Notes: generated from the letters alone by a model not told the origin. 64,000 nucleotides of DNA from Amnibacterium flavum (GCF_003097495.1 NZ_QEOP01000001.1:806001-870000); one strand, 5' to 3'; shown: positions 17,493-26,560, counted from the first letter of the stretch. Numbers and translations: made by a program.

Positions 17493-18953
17493 GTGGCTCA
17501 TGACACCGGCAGGGCAGCGACGGGCACCCGCCCGACAGTGACGACGAGCGTCCCGCAACGGATGGACCGACTCCCGTGGTCGAGGTTCCACTGGCTGGTC
17601 ATCCTCGGTCTCGGCACGGTCTGGATCCTCGACGGTCTCGAGGTCACGATCGTCGGGGCTCTCGGAAGTCGTCTGACCGAGCCCGACGCCGGCCTCGGGC
17701 TGACAACCGCCGATGTCGGTCTCGCCGCCGCCATCTACGTCGCCGGCGCGTGCCTCGGGGCACTGGGCTTCGGCTACCTCACCGACCGGTTCGGTCGGAA
17801 GAAGCTCTTCATCGCGACCCTCGGCCTCTACCTCCTCGCGACTGTGGCAACCGCGTTCGCACCGAACCCGCTGTTCTTCTTCGTCTGCCGGTTCCTGACG
17901 GGGGCCGGCATCGGCGGCGAGTACGCGGCGATCAACTCGGCCATCGACGAGCTCATCCCGGCGCGCCGCCGCGGGGTGGTCGACCTCGCGATCAACGGCT
18001 CCTACTGGTTGGGCACGGCCGCGGGCGCCCTGCTCACCGTCGTACTGCTCGACACCAACCTCTTCCCGGCCGATCTCGGCTGGCGTCTCGCCTTCGGACT
18101 GGGCGCGGTGCTCGGCCTGTTGATCTTCATCGTCCGCCGCACCGTTCCCGAGTCGCCGCGCTGGTCCGTCATCCACGGTCGCGATGAGGATGCGGAGAAG
18201 ACGGTCAGCGACATCGAGGGGCGCATCGAGAAGGAACGCGGAGAGGCGCTACCGCCCGCCGAGGGCGAGATGAAGATCCACCAGCGGAAGTCGACCGGCT
18301 TCGGCGAGATCATCTCGGTCCTGGTCCGCAAGTACCCGAAGAGGCTCGTCCTCGGGCTCTCCCTGTTCATCGGCCAGGCGTTCCTCTACAACGCGGTCTT
18401 CTTCACCTACGCCCTGGTCCTGACCAAGCTCCTCGACGTCCCCGACAACATCGCGCCGTACTCGCTGGTCCCGATCGCGGTCGGCAACTTCCTCGGACCC
18501 CTGCTGCTCGGTCACCTCTTCGACGTGGTCGGCCGCAAGATCATGATCAGCACCTGCTACATCGGCTCCGGCGTCCTCCTCGTCGGCACCGGGATCCTGT
18601 TCGACAACGGGGCTCTCGACGCCGTCACGCTCACGATCTGCTGGGTGACCGTGTTCTTCTTCGCCTCGGCCGGCACCAGCGCCGCCTACCTGACGGTTAG
18701 CGAGATCTTCCCCATGGAGACGCGCGCGATGGCCATCGCCTTCTTCTACGCCGTCGGAACAGGGCTCGGCGGCATCATCGGCCCCATCCTCTTCGGCCGG
18801 TTCATCGAGGAAGGCGTCCACTCGGTCGTCATCGGCTACTACATCGGGGCAGGATTGATGATTGCCGCGGGCCTCGTCGAGGTCTTCCTCGGAGTCGCCG
18901 CCGAGCGCAAGTCGCTCGAGGAGATCGCGGAACCCCTGAGCACAGCGGCGTGA
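17493..18953 (+). CDS. MFS transporter, sugar/aromatic-acid porter type
   Basis: Twelve-helix secondary transporter of 486 aa. The family signature between helices 2 and 3 is GYLTDRFGRKKLF, repeated after helix 8 as GHLFDVVGRKIM. RFLTGAGIGGEYAAINSAIDELIPARRRG matches sugar-porter/metabolite:H+ symporters. The central loop of about 60 residues is charged. GTG 17493 has a purine-rich site (AAAGGCGGAG) upstream, and TAGCGT at 17461-17466 is a possible -10 box. It is followed after 23 bases by an NAD-dependent epimerase, so the pair may import and convert a sugar or sugar acid; the substrate cannot be fixed. Confidence 0.9.
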   Translation: MAHDTGRAATGTRPTVTTSVPQRMDRLPWSRFHWLVILGLGTVWILDGLEVTIVGALGSRLTEPDAGLGLTTADVGLAAAIYVAGACLGALGFGYLTDRFGRKKLFIATLGLYLLATVATAFAPNPLFFFVCRFLTGAGIGGEYAAINSAIDELIPARRRGVVDLAINGSYWLGTAAGALLTVVLLDTNLFPADLGWRLAFGLGAVLGLLIFIVRRTVPESPRWSVIHGRDEDAEKTVSDIEGRIEKERGEALPPAEGEMKIHQRKSTGFGEIISVLVRKYPKRLVLGLSLFIGQAFLYNAVFFTYALVLTKLLDVPDNIAPYSLVPIAVGNFLGPLLLGHLFDVVGRKIMISTCYIGSGVLLVGTGILFDNGALDAVTLTICWVTVFFFASAGTSAAYLTVSEIFPMETRAMAIAFFYAVGTGLGGIIGPILFGRFIEEGVHSVVIGYYIGAGLMIAAGLVEVFLGVAAERKSLEEIAEPLSTAA

Positions 18954-18976
18954 CTCATGCCGCACGGAAGGAAACC

Positions 18977-19831
18977 ATGCGCATCGCGCTCACCGGCGGA
19001 AGCGGAAAACTCGGGCGACACGTCCTGAAGTACCTGCGCGACGCGGGGCACTCGGTCACCAACCTCGACAGGGTGGGTTCTCGCGGCGAGGACTTCATCC
19101 CCGTCGACCTCAGCGACTACGGGCAGGTCGTCGACGCCCTCATGGGAACGGATGGTCACGACGGCCCGTACGACTCGGTCGTCCACCTCGCCGCGATCCC
19201 GGCGCCTGGTTTCGCCACCAATGCGGCCCTGTTCGCCAACAACATGGTGTCGACGTTCAACGTGCTCAACGCGGCCATCAAGGTCGGCATCCGCAACATC
19301 GTCTACGCATCGAGCGAGACCGTGCTCGGGCTGCCGTTCGAGATCGCCCCTCCCTACCTTCCCGTCGACGAGAGGTATCCGGCGCGCCCCGAGAGCACCT
19401 ATTCGCTGGTGAAGACCCTCGAGGAGCACATGGCCGGGCAGTTCACCCGCTGGCACCCCGACCTCAAGATCTTCGCGCTGCGCTTCTCGAACGTGCAGGA
19501 GCCGCAGGACTACGCGGAGTTCCCCACCTGGCAGGGCGACCCCGAGGCGCGCAAGTGGAACCTCTGGGGCTACATCGATGCCCGCGACGGCGGCCAGGCC
19601 GTGCTGCGTGCCCTGCAGTCCGACCGGATGGGGTTCGACACGTTCATCATCGCGGCCGCCGACACCGTGATGGACATCCCCAGCGCGGAGCTCGCCGCGA
19701 CGGTGTTCCCCGAGGTCGAACTGCCCCGACCGCTCGAGGGGTACGAGACGTTGCTCGGCATCGACCACGCCCGCGAGGTGCTCGGCTTCGAACCCGAGCA
19801 CTACTGGCGCACCGAACCCGGGCTGTCCTGA
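18977..19831 (+). CDS. NAD-dependent epimerase/dehydratase (extended SDR)
   Basis: Extended short-chain dehydrogenase of 284 aa. The NAD-binding motif is TGGSGKLGRHV at residues 6-16, VVHLAAIPAPG follows, and the catalytic YxxxK is in YSLVKTLEE. The C-terminal half (FALRFSNVQEP, WGYIDARDGGQAVLRAL) resembles UDP-sugar epimerases and uronate dehydrogenases. ATG 18977 has GGAAGGAAA upstream. It is cotranscribed with the MFS transporter, which makes sugar or sugar-acid metabolism likely. The exact substrate is not visible. Confidence 0.87.
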   Translation: MRIALTGGSGKLGRHVLKYLRDAGHSVTNLDRVGSRGEDFIPVDLSDYGQVVDALMGTDGHDGPYDSVVHLAAIPAPGFATNAALFANNMVSTFNVLNAAIKVGIRNIVYASSETVLGLPFEIAPPYLPVDERYPARPESTYSLVKTLEEHMAGQFTRWHPDLKIFALRFSNVQEPQDYAEFPTWQGDPEARKWNLWGYIDARDGGQAVLRALQSDRMGFDTFIIAAADTVMDIPSAELAATVFPEVELPRPLEGYETLLGIDHAREVLGFEPEHYWRTEPGLS

Positions 19832-19833
19832 GG

Positions 19834-19891
19834 CGAGTCGCCCACTTCAGGCAGTGTTTCGTGCCCAGCACTGCCTGAAGTGGGCAACTCG
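19834..19891. terminator. Bidirectional terminator-like palindrome, family copy B
   Basis: Arms 19834-19856 and 19869-19891 (23 bases) pair with a single C/A mismatch around a 12-base loop. It lies between two converging genes and shares its core with the element at 12448-12509. Confidence 0.7.
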
Positions 19892-19902
19892 GCTAGCCGG
19901 GC

Positions 19903-20643
19903 TCAGAGGGTGGCCTTCTTCTCGTGCCACGGGGCGCCGAGATGACCCAGCACCGCGACGGCGACCGTGATCGCCGCAGCGAGCGCGATGCCCGAGATCA
20001 GGCCCACCTGCAGCAGGAGCGCGCCGCAGAGGGCGCCGAGCGCGATGAGTACGATCGCGAACAGTCGGCGCATCCACTGCTGACCGACGCGGCGGCCGAG
20101 CCATGAGTCGAAAGCCAACCCGACGAGGGTCGAGGTGACGACGACGGTGGTGACATCGGCGACGGCGAGGTGCCGGGCCACGCCCGCCTGCATCCCCATC
20201 GCCGCGCCCAGCATGGTCGTGACGGTGAACAGCGCGGCTTCGGGGTACGGGTGCGAGGTCACGAGCAGCGGGATCATGCTCGCGACGATGATCGCCGCGA
20301 CGACGCCGAGCAGCCAGGTCGCCCGTCGGCGCCAGCCCTTCTCCGCCCCGCGGAGAACACGGCCCGCGACCATCGCGCCGAGGACGAAGCCGACGAGTGC
20401 GAGGACCGGACCGACGATCGGCAGGTCGTCCGCACCCGTGAGCGCCATGCCGAGGATGACGACGTTGCCGGTCATGTTGCCGGTGAAGACCCTGTCGAGG
20501 CCGAGGTAGCCGACGGCATCCACGACCCCCGTCGAGAACGTCAACGCGAGCATCAGGGAGAGATGCAGCCCGCCTTGATTGCTGCGGAGTCGTCGGAGCA
20601 CGAGACCTTCCTGCACGCCGCGCTCGCGGCGATGCTCCGCCAT
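19903..20643 (-). CDS. DUF1275 (YoaK-type) membrane protein
   Basis: A 246-residue membrane protein of the DUF1275 family. The family hallmark is TGVVDAVGYLGLDRVFTGNMTGNVVILG; about six to seven membrane segments follow (for example LVGFVLGAMVAGRVLR and WLLGVVAAIIVASMIPLLV). Its function is not established in any organism that I know of. ATG 20643 is the natural family start. It stands alone, converging with the epimerase and divergent from the formamidase operon. Confidence 0.88.
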   Translation of the reverse strand: MAEHRRERGVQEGLVLRRLRSNQGGLHLSLMLALTFSTGVVDAVGYLGLDRVFTGNMTGNVVILGMALTGADDLPIVGPVLALVGFVLGAMVAGRVLRGAEKGWRRRATWLLGVVAAIIVASMIPLLVTSHPYPEAALFTVTTMLGAAMGMQAGVARHLAVADVTTVVVTSTLVGLAFDSWLGRRVGQQWMRRLFAIVLIALGALCGALLLQVGLISGIALAAAITVAVAVLGHLGAPWHEKKATL

Positions 20644-20726
20644 TGAAGCGCACGCGTGTTTCCCCGCCGTAACGCAGGCTGGCTATCGTGAACGTGTCGC
20701 GACGAGTGTCGGGCCGGAAGGAACAG

Positions 20727-21815
20727 ATGACCCAGCTACCCGTCCTGCAACCGGGCCCCAGCGAGGTCACCGGCGACCACTACCTCCCCGCCCGTGTCGA
20801 CGAGGTGTACTGGGGGCGACTGCCGTGCGAGGCGGACTCGCCCGTCCTCACCATCGAGTCGGGCGAGACCGTCACGATCGACACCCTCAGCCACGAGGGC
20901 GTCCTCGAGGACCAGGGCCGCGACCCGGTCGCGTTCTTCGCCGGTCACGGCATCGCGCGAGACGGGGTCCTGGACGACGCCGTCGCGCTCGCCGCATCCG
21001 ATCACTCCCGCGTCGTCGGTGTCGACGGACCGCATGTCGTCACGGGTCCCATCGCCGTCCGCGGTGCCCGCCCCGGTGACCTCCTCGTGATGGAAGTCGT
21101 CGAACTGCTGCCCCGAGTGCCGTACGGAGTGGTGTCGAATCGACACGGGCGCGGCGCCCTGCCGGGGGAGTTCCCGCTCCAGGGTGAGGCGTTCAGCGTG
21201 TTCGCGAGCGTCGTCGAACGCGCCGACGGCCGCCTCGCGGGCAGCCTGCCCGTCGCCCCGGCATCGCAGAAGCGCGCGGTGTTCGACCTCGCCCCGTTCC
21301 TCGGTGTCATGGGGGTCGCCGTCGCGGGTGACAGTCGGCCGCACTCGGTACCGCCGGGAGCCTTCGGGGGGAACATCGACATCAAGCTCCTCGTCGAGGG
21401 GGCCAAGCTCTACCTGCCCGTCCAGGTCGACGGAGCCCTCGCATACGTGGGCGACCCGCACTTCGCCCAGGGCGACGGCGAGGTCGCACTGACCGCCATG
21501 GAGGCATCCCTCCGCGCGACCGTGCGGTTCACGGTCCTGCGGGAGGACGAGGCGATCGCGCAGTTCGGCCGGCTGACCGGTCCCATGGTCGAGACCGAGG
21601 AGTTCCTCGTCCCGACTGGCATGGACGAGGACCTCGACGAAGCGGTGAAGAACTGCGTCCGCGCGGCCATCGATCTCCTCGAGGCCCGCTGGGGCTTCGA
21701 CCGCTCGCACGCGCTCGCCTACCTCTCGGCCGCGACCGACTTCGACATCTCGCAGGTCGTCGACATCGTCAAGGGCGTGCACGCGAAGATCCGGGTCGCT
21801 GATCTCGATGGCTGA
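20727..21815 (+). CDS. Acetamidase/formamidase family protein
   Basis: FmdA/AmdA-family amidase of 362 aa. Visible blocks are HYLPARVDEVYWGRLPCEADSPVLTIESGETVTIDTLSHEG near the N-terminus and FLGVMGVAVAGD, PPGAFGGNIDIKLLVEGAKLYLPVQVDGALAYVGDPHFAQGDGEV in the middle, the acidic and His residues of which bind metal in the family. These enzymes free ammonia from formamide or acetamide. As the first gene of an operon with an AtzH-amidase, it probably acts on a late ureide fragment (inference). ATG 20727 has GGAAGGAAC upstream. The next gene starts 8 bases before its end. Confidence 0.9.
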   Translation: MTQLPVLQPGPSEVTGDHYLPARVDEVYWGRLPCEADSPVLTIESGETVTIDTLSHEGVLEDQGRDPVAFFAGHGIARDGVLDDAVALAASDHSRVVGVDGPHVVTGPIAVRGARPGDLLVMEVVELLPRVPYGVVSNRHGRGALPGEFPLQGEAFSVFASVVERADGRLAGSLPVAPASQKRAVFDLAPFLGVMGVAVAGDSRPHSVPPGAFGGNIDIKLLVEGAKLYLPVQVDGALAYVGDPHFAQGDGEVALTAMEASLRATVRFTVLREDEAIAQFGRLTGPMVETEEFLVPTGMDEDLDEAVKNCVRAAIDLLEARWGFDRSHALAYLSAATDFDISQVVDIVKGVHAKIRVADLDG

Positions 21816-23376
21816 GTTCACGGTCGACACGAGCGCGCCCGTCGAGGGCAACGCTCCGCTTCCCGCCGGCCTCATCGAGGCGTTCTGGCGCTACGAGCGC
21901 GCACTCATGGCCGACGACGTGCCTGCTCTCGATGCCCTCTTCGTCGACGATCCGTCGACGCTCCGAGGCGACGGATCGGGTCTTCTCGTCGGACATGAGC
22001 GCATCGCCGCGTTCCGGCGCGGACGAGGGGGCGCACCGAAGCGACGCATCCTCGAGGTGCACGCGCAGGTGATCGATGATGACGATGCGCTGCTCGTCGC
22101 GGTGCTCGGCCCGCTCGCCGGTGGCCGTGGGCAGCAGACGCAACTGTGGCGGCGCTCGGACGAGAACGGCTGGCAGGTGTCCGCCGCGCATGTCAGCGCG
22201 CCAGCACCGGCCATCGACCCGCGGATCTGGCGCATCGTCGGCACCCCGCTGGTCGGGTCGACCGAGACCGGACCGCTCGACGGCGAGACCGTGGCGGTCA
22301 AGGACCTGTTCTCGATCGCCGGGCATCGCGTCGGGGCCGGTGTGCCCCGGTACCTGGCCCGAGCCACCCCCGGCCGCGTGACCGCCCCTGCGGTGAGCGC
22401 GCTGCTCGGCGCCGGTGCGACCGTTCGCGGCATCGCACGCACCGACGAGTTCGCCTACAGCATCGCCGGCGTCAATCCGCATTACGGGACCCCGCCCAAC
22501 GCGGCGGTGCCCGGTGCGATACCGGGCGGATCGTCGAGCGGACCCGCCAGCGCCGTCGCCTCGGGGCAGGCGAGCATCGGTCTCGCGACCGACACCGCCG
22601 GATCCATCCGGGTCCCGGCCTCGTATCAGGGCCTCTGGGGACTGCGGACGACGCACGGCGCGATCTCGGCCGACGGACTGCTCCCGCTCGCCCCGTCGTT
22701 CGACACCGTGGGTTGGCTGACCCGCTCCGGCGAGCTGCTGGCGCGCATCACCCGCCTGCTGCTGCCATCGCCTGTCGGGCTGCCGGCGCGCGTCGCCATC
22801 GCTCCCGGGGTGCTGGACACCCTCGAACCCGACATCGCCGGCACCTTCCGGGCTGGCATCGACACCCTCGTCGCGGAGGGGCTCATCCCCAAGCCGTCCG
22901 AGGTGGAACTGCCCGACGCCGCGGCGGCGCTCGCGACCTTCCGCACTGTTCAAGCCGCTGAAGCATGGCGGGCCCACGGCGCCTGGATCACCGAGAACCC
23001 CGGAGCCGTGAGCGGCGCCGTCGCCGAACGGTTCCGGATCGCGCAGGCCGTCACCGCGGAGCAGGAGTCCGAGGCGCGCGAGCAGCTCGGCCGTCTCCGC
23101 GGGGAGCTGCGGGAGATCCTCGACGATCGTGTGCTGCTCGTCCCGGCCGCCGCATCGACGGCGCCGCAGACGACCGCGTCACCCGACGAGATCGATGCCG
23201 TCCGCACCGCGACCCTCCAGATCACCTGCTTCGCCGGAATCGCGGGAGCACCGAGCGTCTCGGCGCCCCTGCTGTCGACCTCGGCCGGGCCTCTCGGCTT
23301 GGCGCTCGTGGGCCCTCCGGGAAGCGACACGGCCCTGGTGGACTTCGCCACACGCCTGACCCCGCTCGCCCGCTGA
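21808..23376 (+). CDS. AtzH-like (SnoaL fold) domain fused to an amidase-signature enzyme
   Basis: A two-domain protein of 522 aa. Residues 15-133 form a SnoaL/DUF3225 domain like AtzH of cyanuric acid degradation (EAFWRYERALMADDVPALDALF, TLRGDGSGLLVGHERIAAFR). Residues 140-522 are an amidase-signature domain: Lys165 (VAVKDLF), cis-Ser among S242-S244 (GGSSSGPASAVASG), and nucleophile Ser266 (TDTAGSIRVPASYQGLWG). The closest named amidases are AtzE/AtzF-like. In s-triazine degradation such proteins act on carboxybiuret and allophanate; here the neighbours (PucG, AllC) suggest a ureido acid such as oxalurate or allophanate. The stop codon lies in a copy of the GCTGA repeat. Substrate is inferred. 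Confidence 0.88.
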   Translation: MAEFTVDTSAPVEGNAPLPAGLIEAFWRYERALMADDVPALDALFVDDPSTLRGDGSGLLVGHERIAAFRRGRGGAPKRRILEVHAQVIDDDDALLVAVLGPLAGGRGQQTQLWRRSDENGWQVSAAHVSAPAPAIDPRIWRIVGTPLVGSTETGPLDGETVAVKDLFSIAGHRVGAGVPRYLARATPGRVTAPAVSALLGAGATVRGIARTDEFAYSIAGVNPHYGTPPNAAVPGAIPGGSSSGPASAVASGQASIGLATDTAGSIRVPASYQGLWGLRTTHGAISADGLLPLAPSFDTVGWLTRSGELLARITRLLLPSPVGLPARVAIAPGVLDTLEPDIAGTFRAGIDTLVAEGLIPKPSEVELPDAAAALATFRTVQAAEAWRAHGAWITENPGAVSGAVAERFRIAQAVTAEQESEAREQLGRLRGELREILDDRVLLVPAAASTAPQTTASPDEIDAVRTATLQITCFAGIAGAPSVSAPLLSTSAGPLGLALVGPPGSDTALVDFATRLTPLAR

Positions 23377-23467
23377 CCCGACGAAGCACGATGGGCCCGC
23401 CCATTGAGCCCGTCGAAACGAAGGGCCGGCTGGTGCCCCCGCCCGCTGAGCGCAGCGAAGCGAAGGG
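23366..23467. repeat. Tandem GCTGAGC-type repeats between amidase and aminotransferase genes
   Basis: Three diverged units (about 23366-23390, 23397-23425 and 23440-23467) share CGCTGA...GAAGC with the cluster at 17203-17381. The first overlaps the end of the amidase gene and provides its TGA stop. Confidence 0.55.
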
Positions 23468-23544
23468 TGCGCCCTCGAAACCTGCCCGCAATGGGCACTG
23501 CCTAAGCTCAAGGGGTAGATTCCGCCCGCAGTGAGGAGGCCTCC

Positions 23545-24774
23545 GTGCCCGCGCTTCAGATCGACCCGCCCGCACGGCTGCTCATGGGCCCCGGCCCCAT
23601 CAACGCCGACCCCCGCGTGCTGCGCGCGATGTCAGCCCAGCTGGTCGGCCAGTACGACCCGTCGATGACCGCCTACATGGCCGAGACGCAGGAGCTCTAC
23701 CGCGGCGTGTTCCGCACTCGGAACGACGCCACCCTTCTGGTCGATGGCACCAGCCGAGCCGGCATCGAGGCGGCACTCGTCTCGCTCATCACCCCCGGCG
23801 ATCGAGTCCTCGTCCCCGTCTTCGGGCGCTTCGGGCACCTCCTGGTCGAGATCGCGGAGCGCTGCGGAGCCGAGGTCCACACCATCGAAACCGACTGGGG
23901 CACCGTCTTCCGGCCCGAGCAGATCGAGGAGGCCATCGTCCGGGTGCAGCCGAAGCTGCTCGCGGTCGTCCACGGCGACACCTCGACGACGGTCGCGCAG
24001 CCGCTCGACGAACTCGGCGCGATCTGCCGGGCCAACGGGGTCCTCTTCTACACCGACGTCACCGCCACGATCGGAGGCAACGAGTTCGAGGCCGACGAGT
24101 GGGGCCTCGACGCTGTGACCGGCGGACTGCAGAAATGCCTCGGCGGCCCGTCGGGCAGCGCGCCGATCACTCTCTCGGCGAAGGCGGTCGAGGTGATCAG
24201 CGCCCGCAAGAGCATCGAGGCAGGCATCCGCGAGCCGGGGGAGACCAGTCGTCCCGACCGGATCCGCAGCAACTACTTCGATCTCGCCCAGATCCTCGAC
24301 TACTGGGGTCCGCGCCGCCTCAACCACCACACCGAGGCGACGACGATGCTCTACGGCTCGCGCGAGTGCGCCCGCATCCTCCTGGAGGAGGGCGTCGACG
24401 CGGCCGTCGCCCGTCATCGCCTGCACGGCACGGCGATGCTCGAGGGGCTCCGTGCGCTCGGCCTCAGCATCTTCGGCGATCAGGAGCATCGCATGACGAA
24501 CGTCGTCGGCGTCGCAATCCCCGACGGGGTCAACGGCGACGCGGTCCGCGGCGAGCTGCTGAGCGACTACGGTATCGAGATCGGCACCTCGTTCGGCCCC
24601 CTCCACGGCAAGATCTGGCGGGTGGGCACCATGGGATACAACGCTCGCAAGGATGCCGTGCTCGTCACCCTCGCCTCTCTCGAGCAGGTCCTCCGCCGCG
24701 CGGGCGCACCGGTCACCGGGGGTGCCGGGGCCGCGGCCGCCTACGACGTCTACGACTCCGAGTCGGCTGTATGA
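23545..24774 (+). CDS. pucG: Class V aminotransferase, probable (S)-ureidoglycine--glyoxylate aminotransferase
   Basis: PLP enzyme of 409 aa in the alanine-glyoxylate/serine-pyruvate group. The PLP lysine is K197 in GLQKCLGGPSGSAPI; LLMGPGPINADPRVLRAMS, LVDGTSRAGIEAALVS and the Asp in YTDVTATIGG are typical. Bacillus PucG moves the amino group of ureidoglycine to glyoxylate, giving glycine and oxalurate. Direct coupling to allC (ATGA overlap) supports this specific role over a general serine-glyoxylate enzyme. GTG 23545 has GAGGAGG upstream, and TAGATT near 23516 may be a -10 box. Confidence 0.85.
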   Translation: MPALQIDPPARLLMGPGPINADPRVLRAMSAQLVGQYDPSMTAYMAETQELYRGVFRTRNDATLLVDGTSRAGIEAALVSLITPGDRVLVPVFGRFGHLLVEIAERCGAEVHTIETDWGTVFRPEQIEEAIVRVQPKLLAVVHGDTSTTVAQPLDELGAICRANGVLFYTDVTATIGGNEFEADEWGLDAVTGGLQKCLGGPSGSAPITLSAKAVEVISARKSIEAGIREPGETSRPDRIRSNYFDLAQILDYWGPRRLNHHTEATTMLYGSRECARILLEEGVDAAVARHRLHGTAMLEGLRALGLSIFGDQEHRMTNVVGVAIPDGVNGDAVRGELLSDYGIEIGTSFGPLHGKIWRVGTMGYNARKDAVLVTLASLEQVLRRAGAPVTGGAGAAAAYDVYDSESAV

Positions 24775-26039
24775 CCGGTCACACCGCGCACCCCCGCGTC
24801 CCCGCCGGCGCTGAGCGAGCGCTCGCGCACTGCCACGAACTGGCCCGGATCAGCTCTCTCGAGGGCGGGATCGAGCGCGTCCACTTCACGCCAGAGCACA
24901 AGGTCGCCAACGCTCTCGCGGCGGCATGGATGCAGGAGGTCGGCCTCGAGACCTGGCAGGACGAGGCGGGCAACCAGTGCGGCCGCATGGAGGGGCGCGA
25001 GCCGGGCCTGCCGGCACTCGTCCTCGGCAGCCACCTCGACACCGTCACCGACGCGGGTGAGTACGACGGGATGCTCGGCGTCATGCTCGCGATCGAGGTC
25101 GCCGACAGGCTCAGGGCGCGCGCATCCGAACTGCCGTTCGCGCTCGAACTCGTCGCGTTCAGCGACGAGGAGGGCACCCGCTTCGGCAACGCGCTCACCG
25201 GAAGCCGCGCGTTCGCGGGCAGCTGGGACGACGCGTGGCTCGACATCGAGGACCGCAAAGGCGTCACCCTGCGACAGGCGGCCCGCACCTTCGGGATCGA
25301 CCCCGACGAGATCGGTTCCGCGGCGCGTTCGCCGGAGGACCTCGTCGGCTACCTCGAGGTCCACATCGAACAGGGCCCTTACCTGCTCGACGCCGGTCGC
25401 GCGCTGGGCGTCGTCTCGGCGATCGCGGGCGCCCGCCGTTTCGCGCTGACCGTGACCGGTCGGGCGGGGCACGCCGGCGGAACCCCGTACGCACGTCGCC
25501 GTGACGCTCTCGTCGGGGCGAGCGAGATCATCGTCGAGATCGAGCGCATCGCCAAGCGCACCGGCACGGTCGCGACAGTCGGACGCGTCCGCGCGTTCCC
25601 GGGTGGGGTGAACGTCGTCCCGGGTGTCGCCCGCTTCTCGCTGGACCTCCGCGCCGAGTCCGACGCCGACCGGGATGCCGCGTTCGACGAGATCGAGGAG
25701 TTCGCTCGCTCGGTCGTGGCGGAACGCGGGCTGCAGTGGGCGGTCGACGAGTTCTATCGGGCCGACGCCGTCACCTGCGACCCGGTTCTCCGGGCTGCGG
25801 TGGAGCAGGGGGTTCGCTCGACAGGCGATGACGACCCGATGGTGTTGTGGAGTCGCGCCGGTCATGACGGCATGGCCGTCGAAGCGGTGACGGGTGTCGC
25901 GATGCTGTTCCTCCGCTGCGGCAATGACGGCATCAGCCACCATCCCGACGAGATCGTCGAACAGGGCGATGTCGCCCTCGCGCTCGAGGCGTTGGAGGGC
26001 GCGGTCCTCGCGCTCGCCGAACAGCATCGGAACCGCTGA
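24771..26039 (+). CDS. allC: Allantoate amidohydrolase (M20 family)
   Basis: Zinc/manganese amidohydrolase of 422 aa. Metal ligands are in GSHLDTV (His88), DAGEYDGMLGV (Asp), SDEEGTRF (Glu) and VHIEQGPYL (His), with the late His in the ISHHPDE block. The dimerisation domain includes AGHAGGTPYARRRDAL. It opens allantoate to ureidoglycine, ammonia and CO2. Related M20 carbamoylases act on N-carbamoyl amino acids, but linkage to pucG, uricase and allantoinase genes favours allantoate. The ATG overlaps the pucG stop. Earlier in-frame starts lie inside pucG and are rejected. Confidence 0.9.
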   Translation: MTGHTAHPRVPAGAERALAHCHELARISSLEGGIERVHFTPEHKVANALAAAWMQEVGLETWQDEAGNQCGRMEGREPGLPALVLGSHLDTVTDAGEYDGMLGVMLAIEVADRLRARASELPFALELVAFSDEEGTRFGNALTGSRAFAGSWDDAWLDIEDRKGVTLRQAARTFGIDPDEIGSAARSPEDLVGYLEVHIEQGPYLLDAGRALGVVSAIAGARRFALTVTGRAGHAGGTPYARRRDALVGASEIIVEIERIAKRTGTVATVGRVRAFPGGVNVVPGVARFSLDLRAESDADRDAAFDEIEEFARSVVAERGLQWAVDEFYRADAVTCDPVLRAAVEQGVRSTGDDDPMVLWSRAGHDGMAVEAVTGVAMLFLRCGNDGISHHPDEIVEQGDVALALEALEGAVLALAEQHRNR

Positions 26040-26044
26040 CGCCC

Positions 26045-26500
26045 ATGGGTTCCGTCCGCGAGCTGCGGAGATCGCTGCTCGAAGACCATGCGCGGCGACG
26101 CGACGGATACGGTGCGCCCGGGGGCGACCTGATCGGTCACCTACGATCCGACACCTGCGGGGACGAGGTCACCGTGCGGGTCGCCGTGTCCGATGACGCG
26201 ATCTCCGCACTCGGCTGGGAGGGGATCGGCTGCCAGATCTGCACGGCCTCCGCCGCCATACTCAGTGGATTCGCGCCGGGGCTGCGGGTCGCAGACCTCC
26301 CCGCCGCCGTCGCGGTGATCGAGCGGGTGCTGGCATCGGACGGCGAGGCCGACCTGACGGATGAGATCGCGGAGCTCGGTTTCCTCGGCGGCGACGCCGA
26401 GGATCTCGAGTCGTTGGCGGGAATCGCCCGCTACCCCCTGCGGGCGAAATGCGCCCTCCTCCCGTGGCGCGCACTCACGGTCGCGGTCGAGGCTTCGTAG
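26045..26500 (+). CDS. SufU-like iron-sulfur cluster assembly protein
   Basis: A 151-residue IscU/SufU-fold protein. C38 and D40 (TCGDEV), C63 (GWEGIGCQICTASAAIL) and C136 (RAKCALLPWRAL) match the three Cys and one Asp that hold zinc in Bacillus SufU. The usual SufU function is to receive sulfur from SufS. No suf genes are near; the start is 5 bases after allC and shows no good ribosome site, so translation is probably coupled. It may help mature the iron-sulfur xanthine dehydrogenase encoded in the same region (inference). Sequence between the motifs is clearly more diverged than in a core SufU. Confidence 0.8.
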   Translation: MGSVRELRRSLLEDHARRRDGYGAPGGDLIGHLRSDTCGDEVTVRVAVSDDAISALGWEGIGCQICTASAAILSGFAPGLRVADLPAAVAVIERVLASDGEADLTDEIAELGFLGGDAEDLESLAGIARYPLRAKCALLPWRALTVAVEAS

Positions 26501-26560
26501 CCACGGGGCCCGGCACGGAGGTCGAGCGGCGCGCAGCGCGTAACGAGACCATGTCCGGTA

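Noticed and set aside
17203-23467. GCTGAGC repeats as a CRISPR array
   Set aside because: Units are short, diverged, in both orientations and without regular spacers; no cas genes occur.
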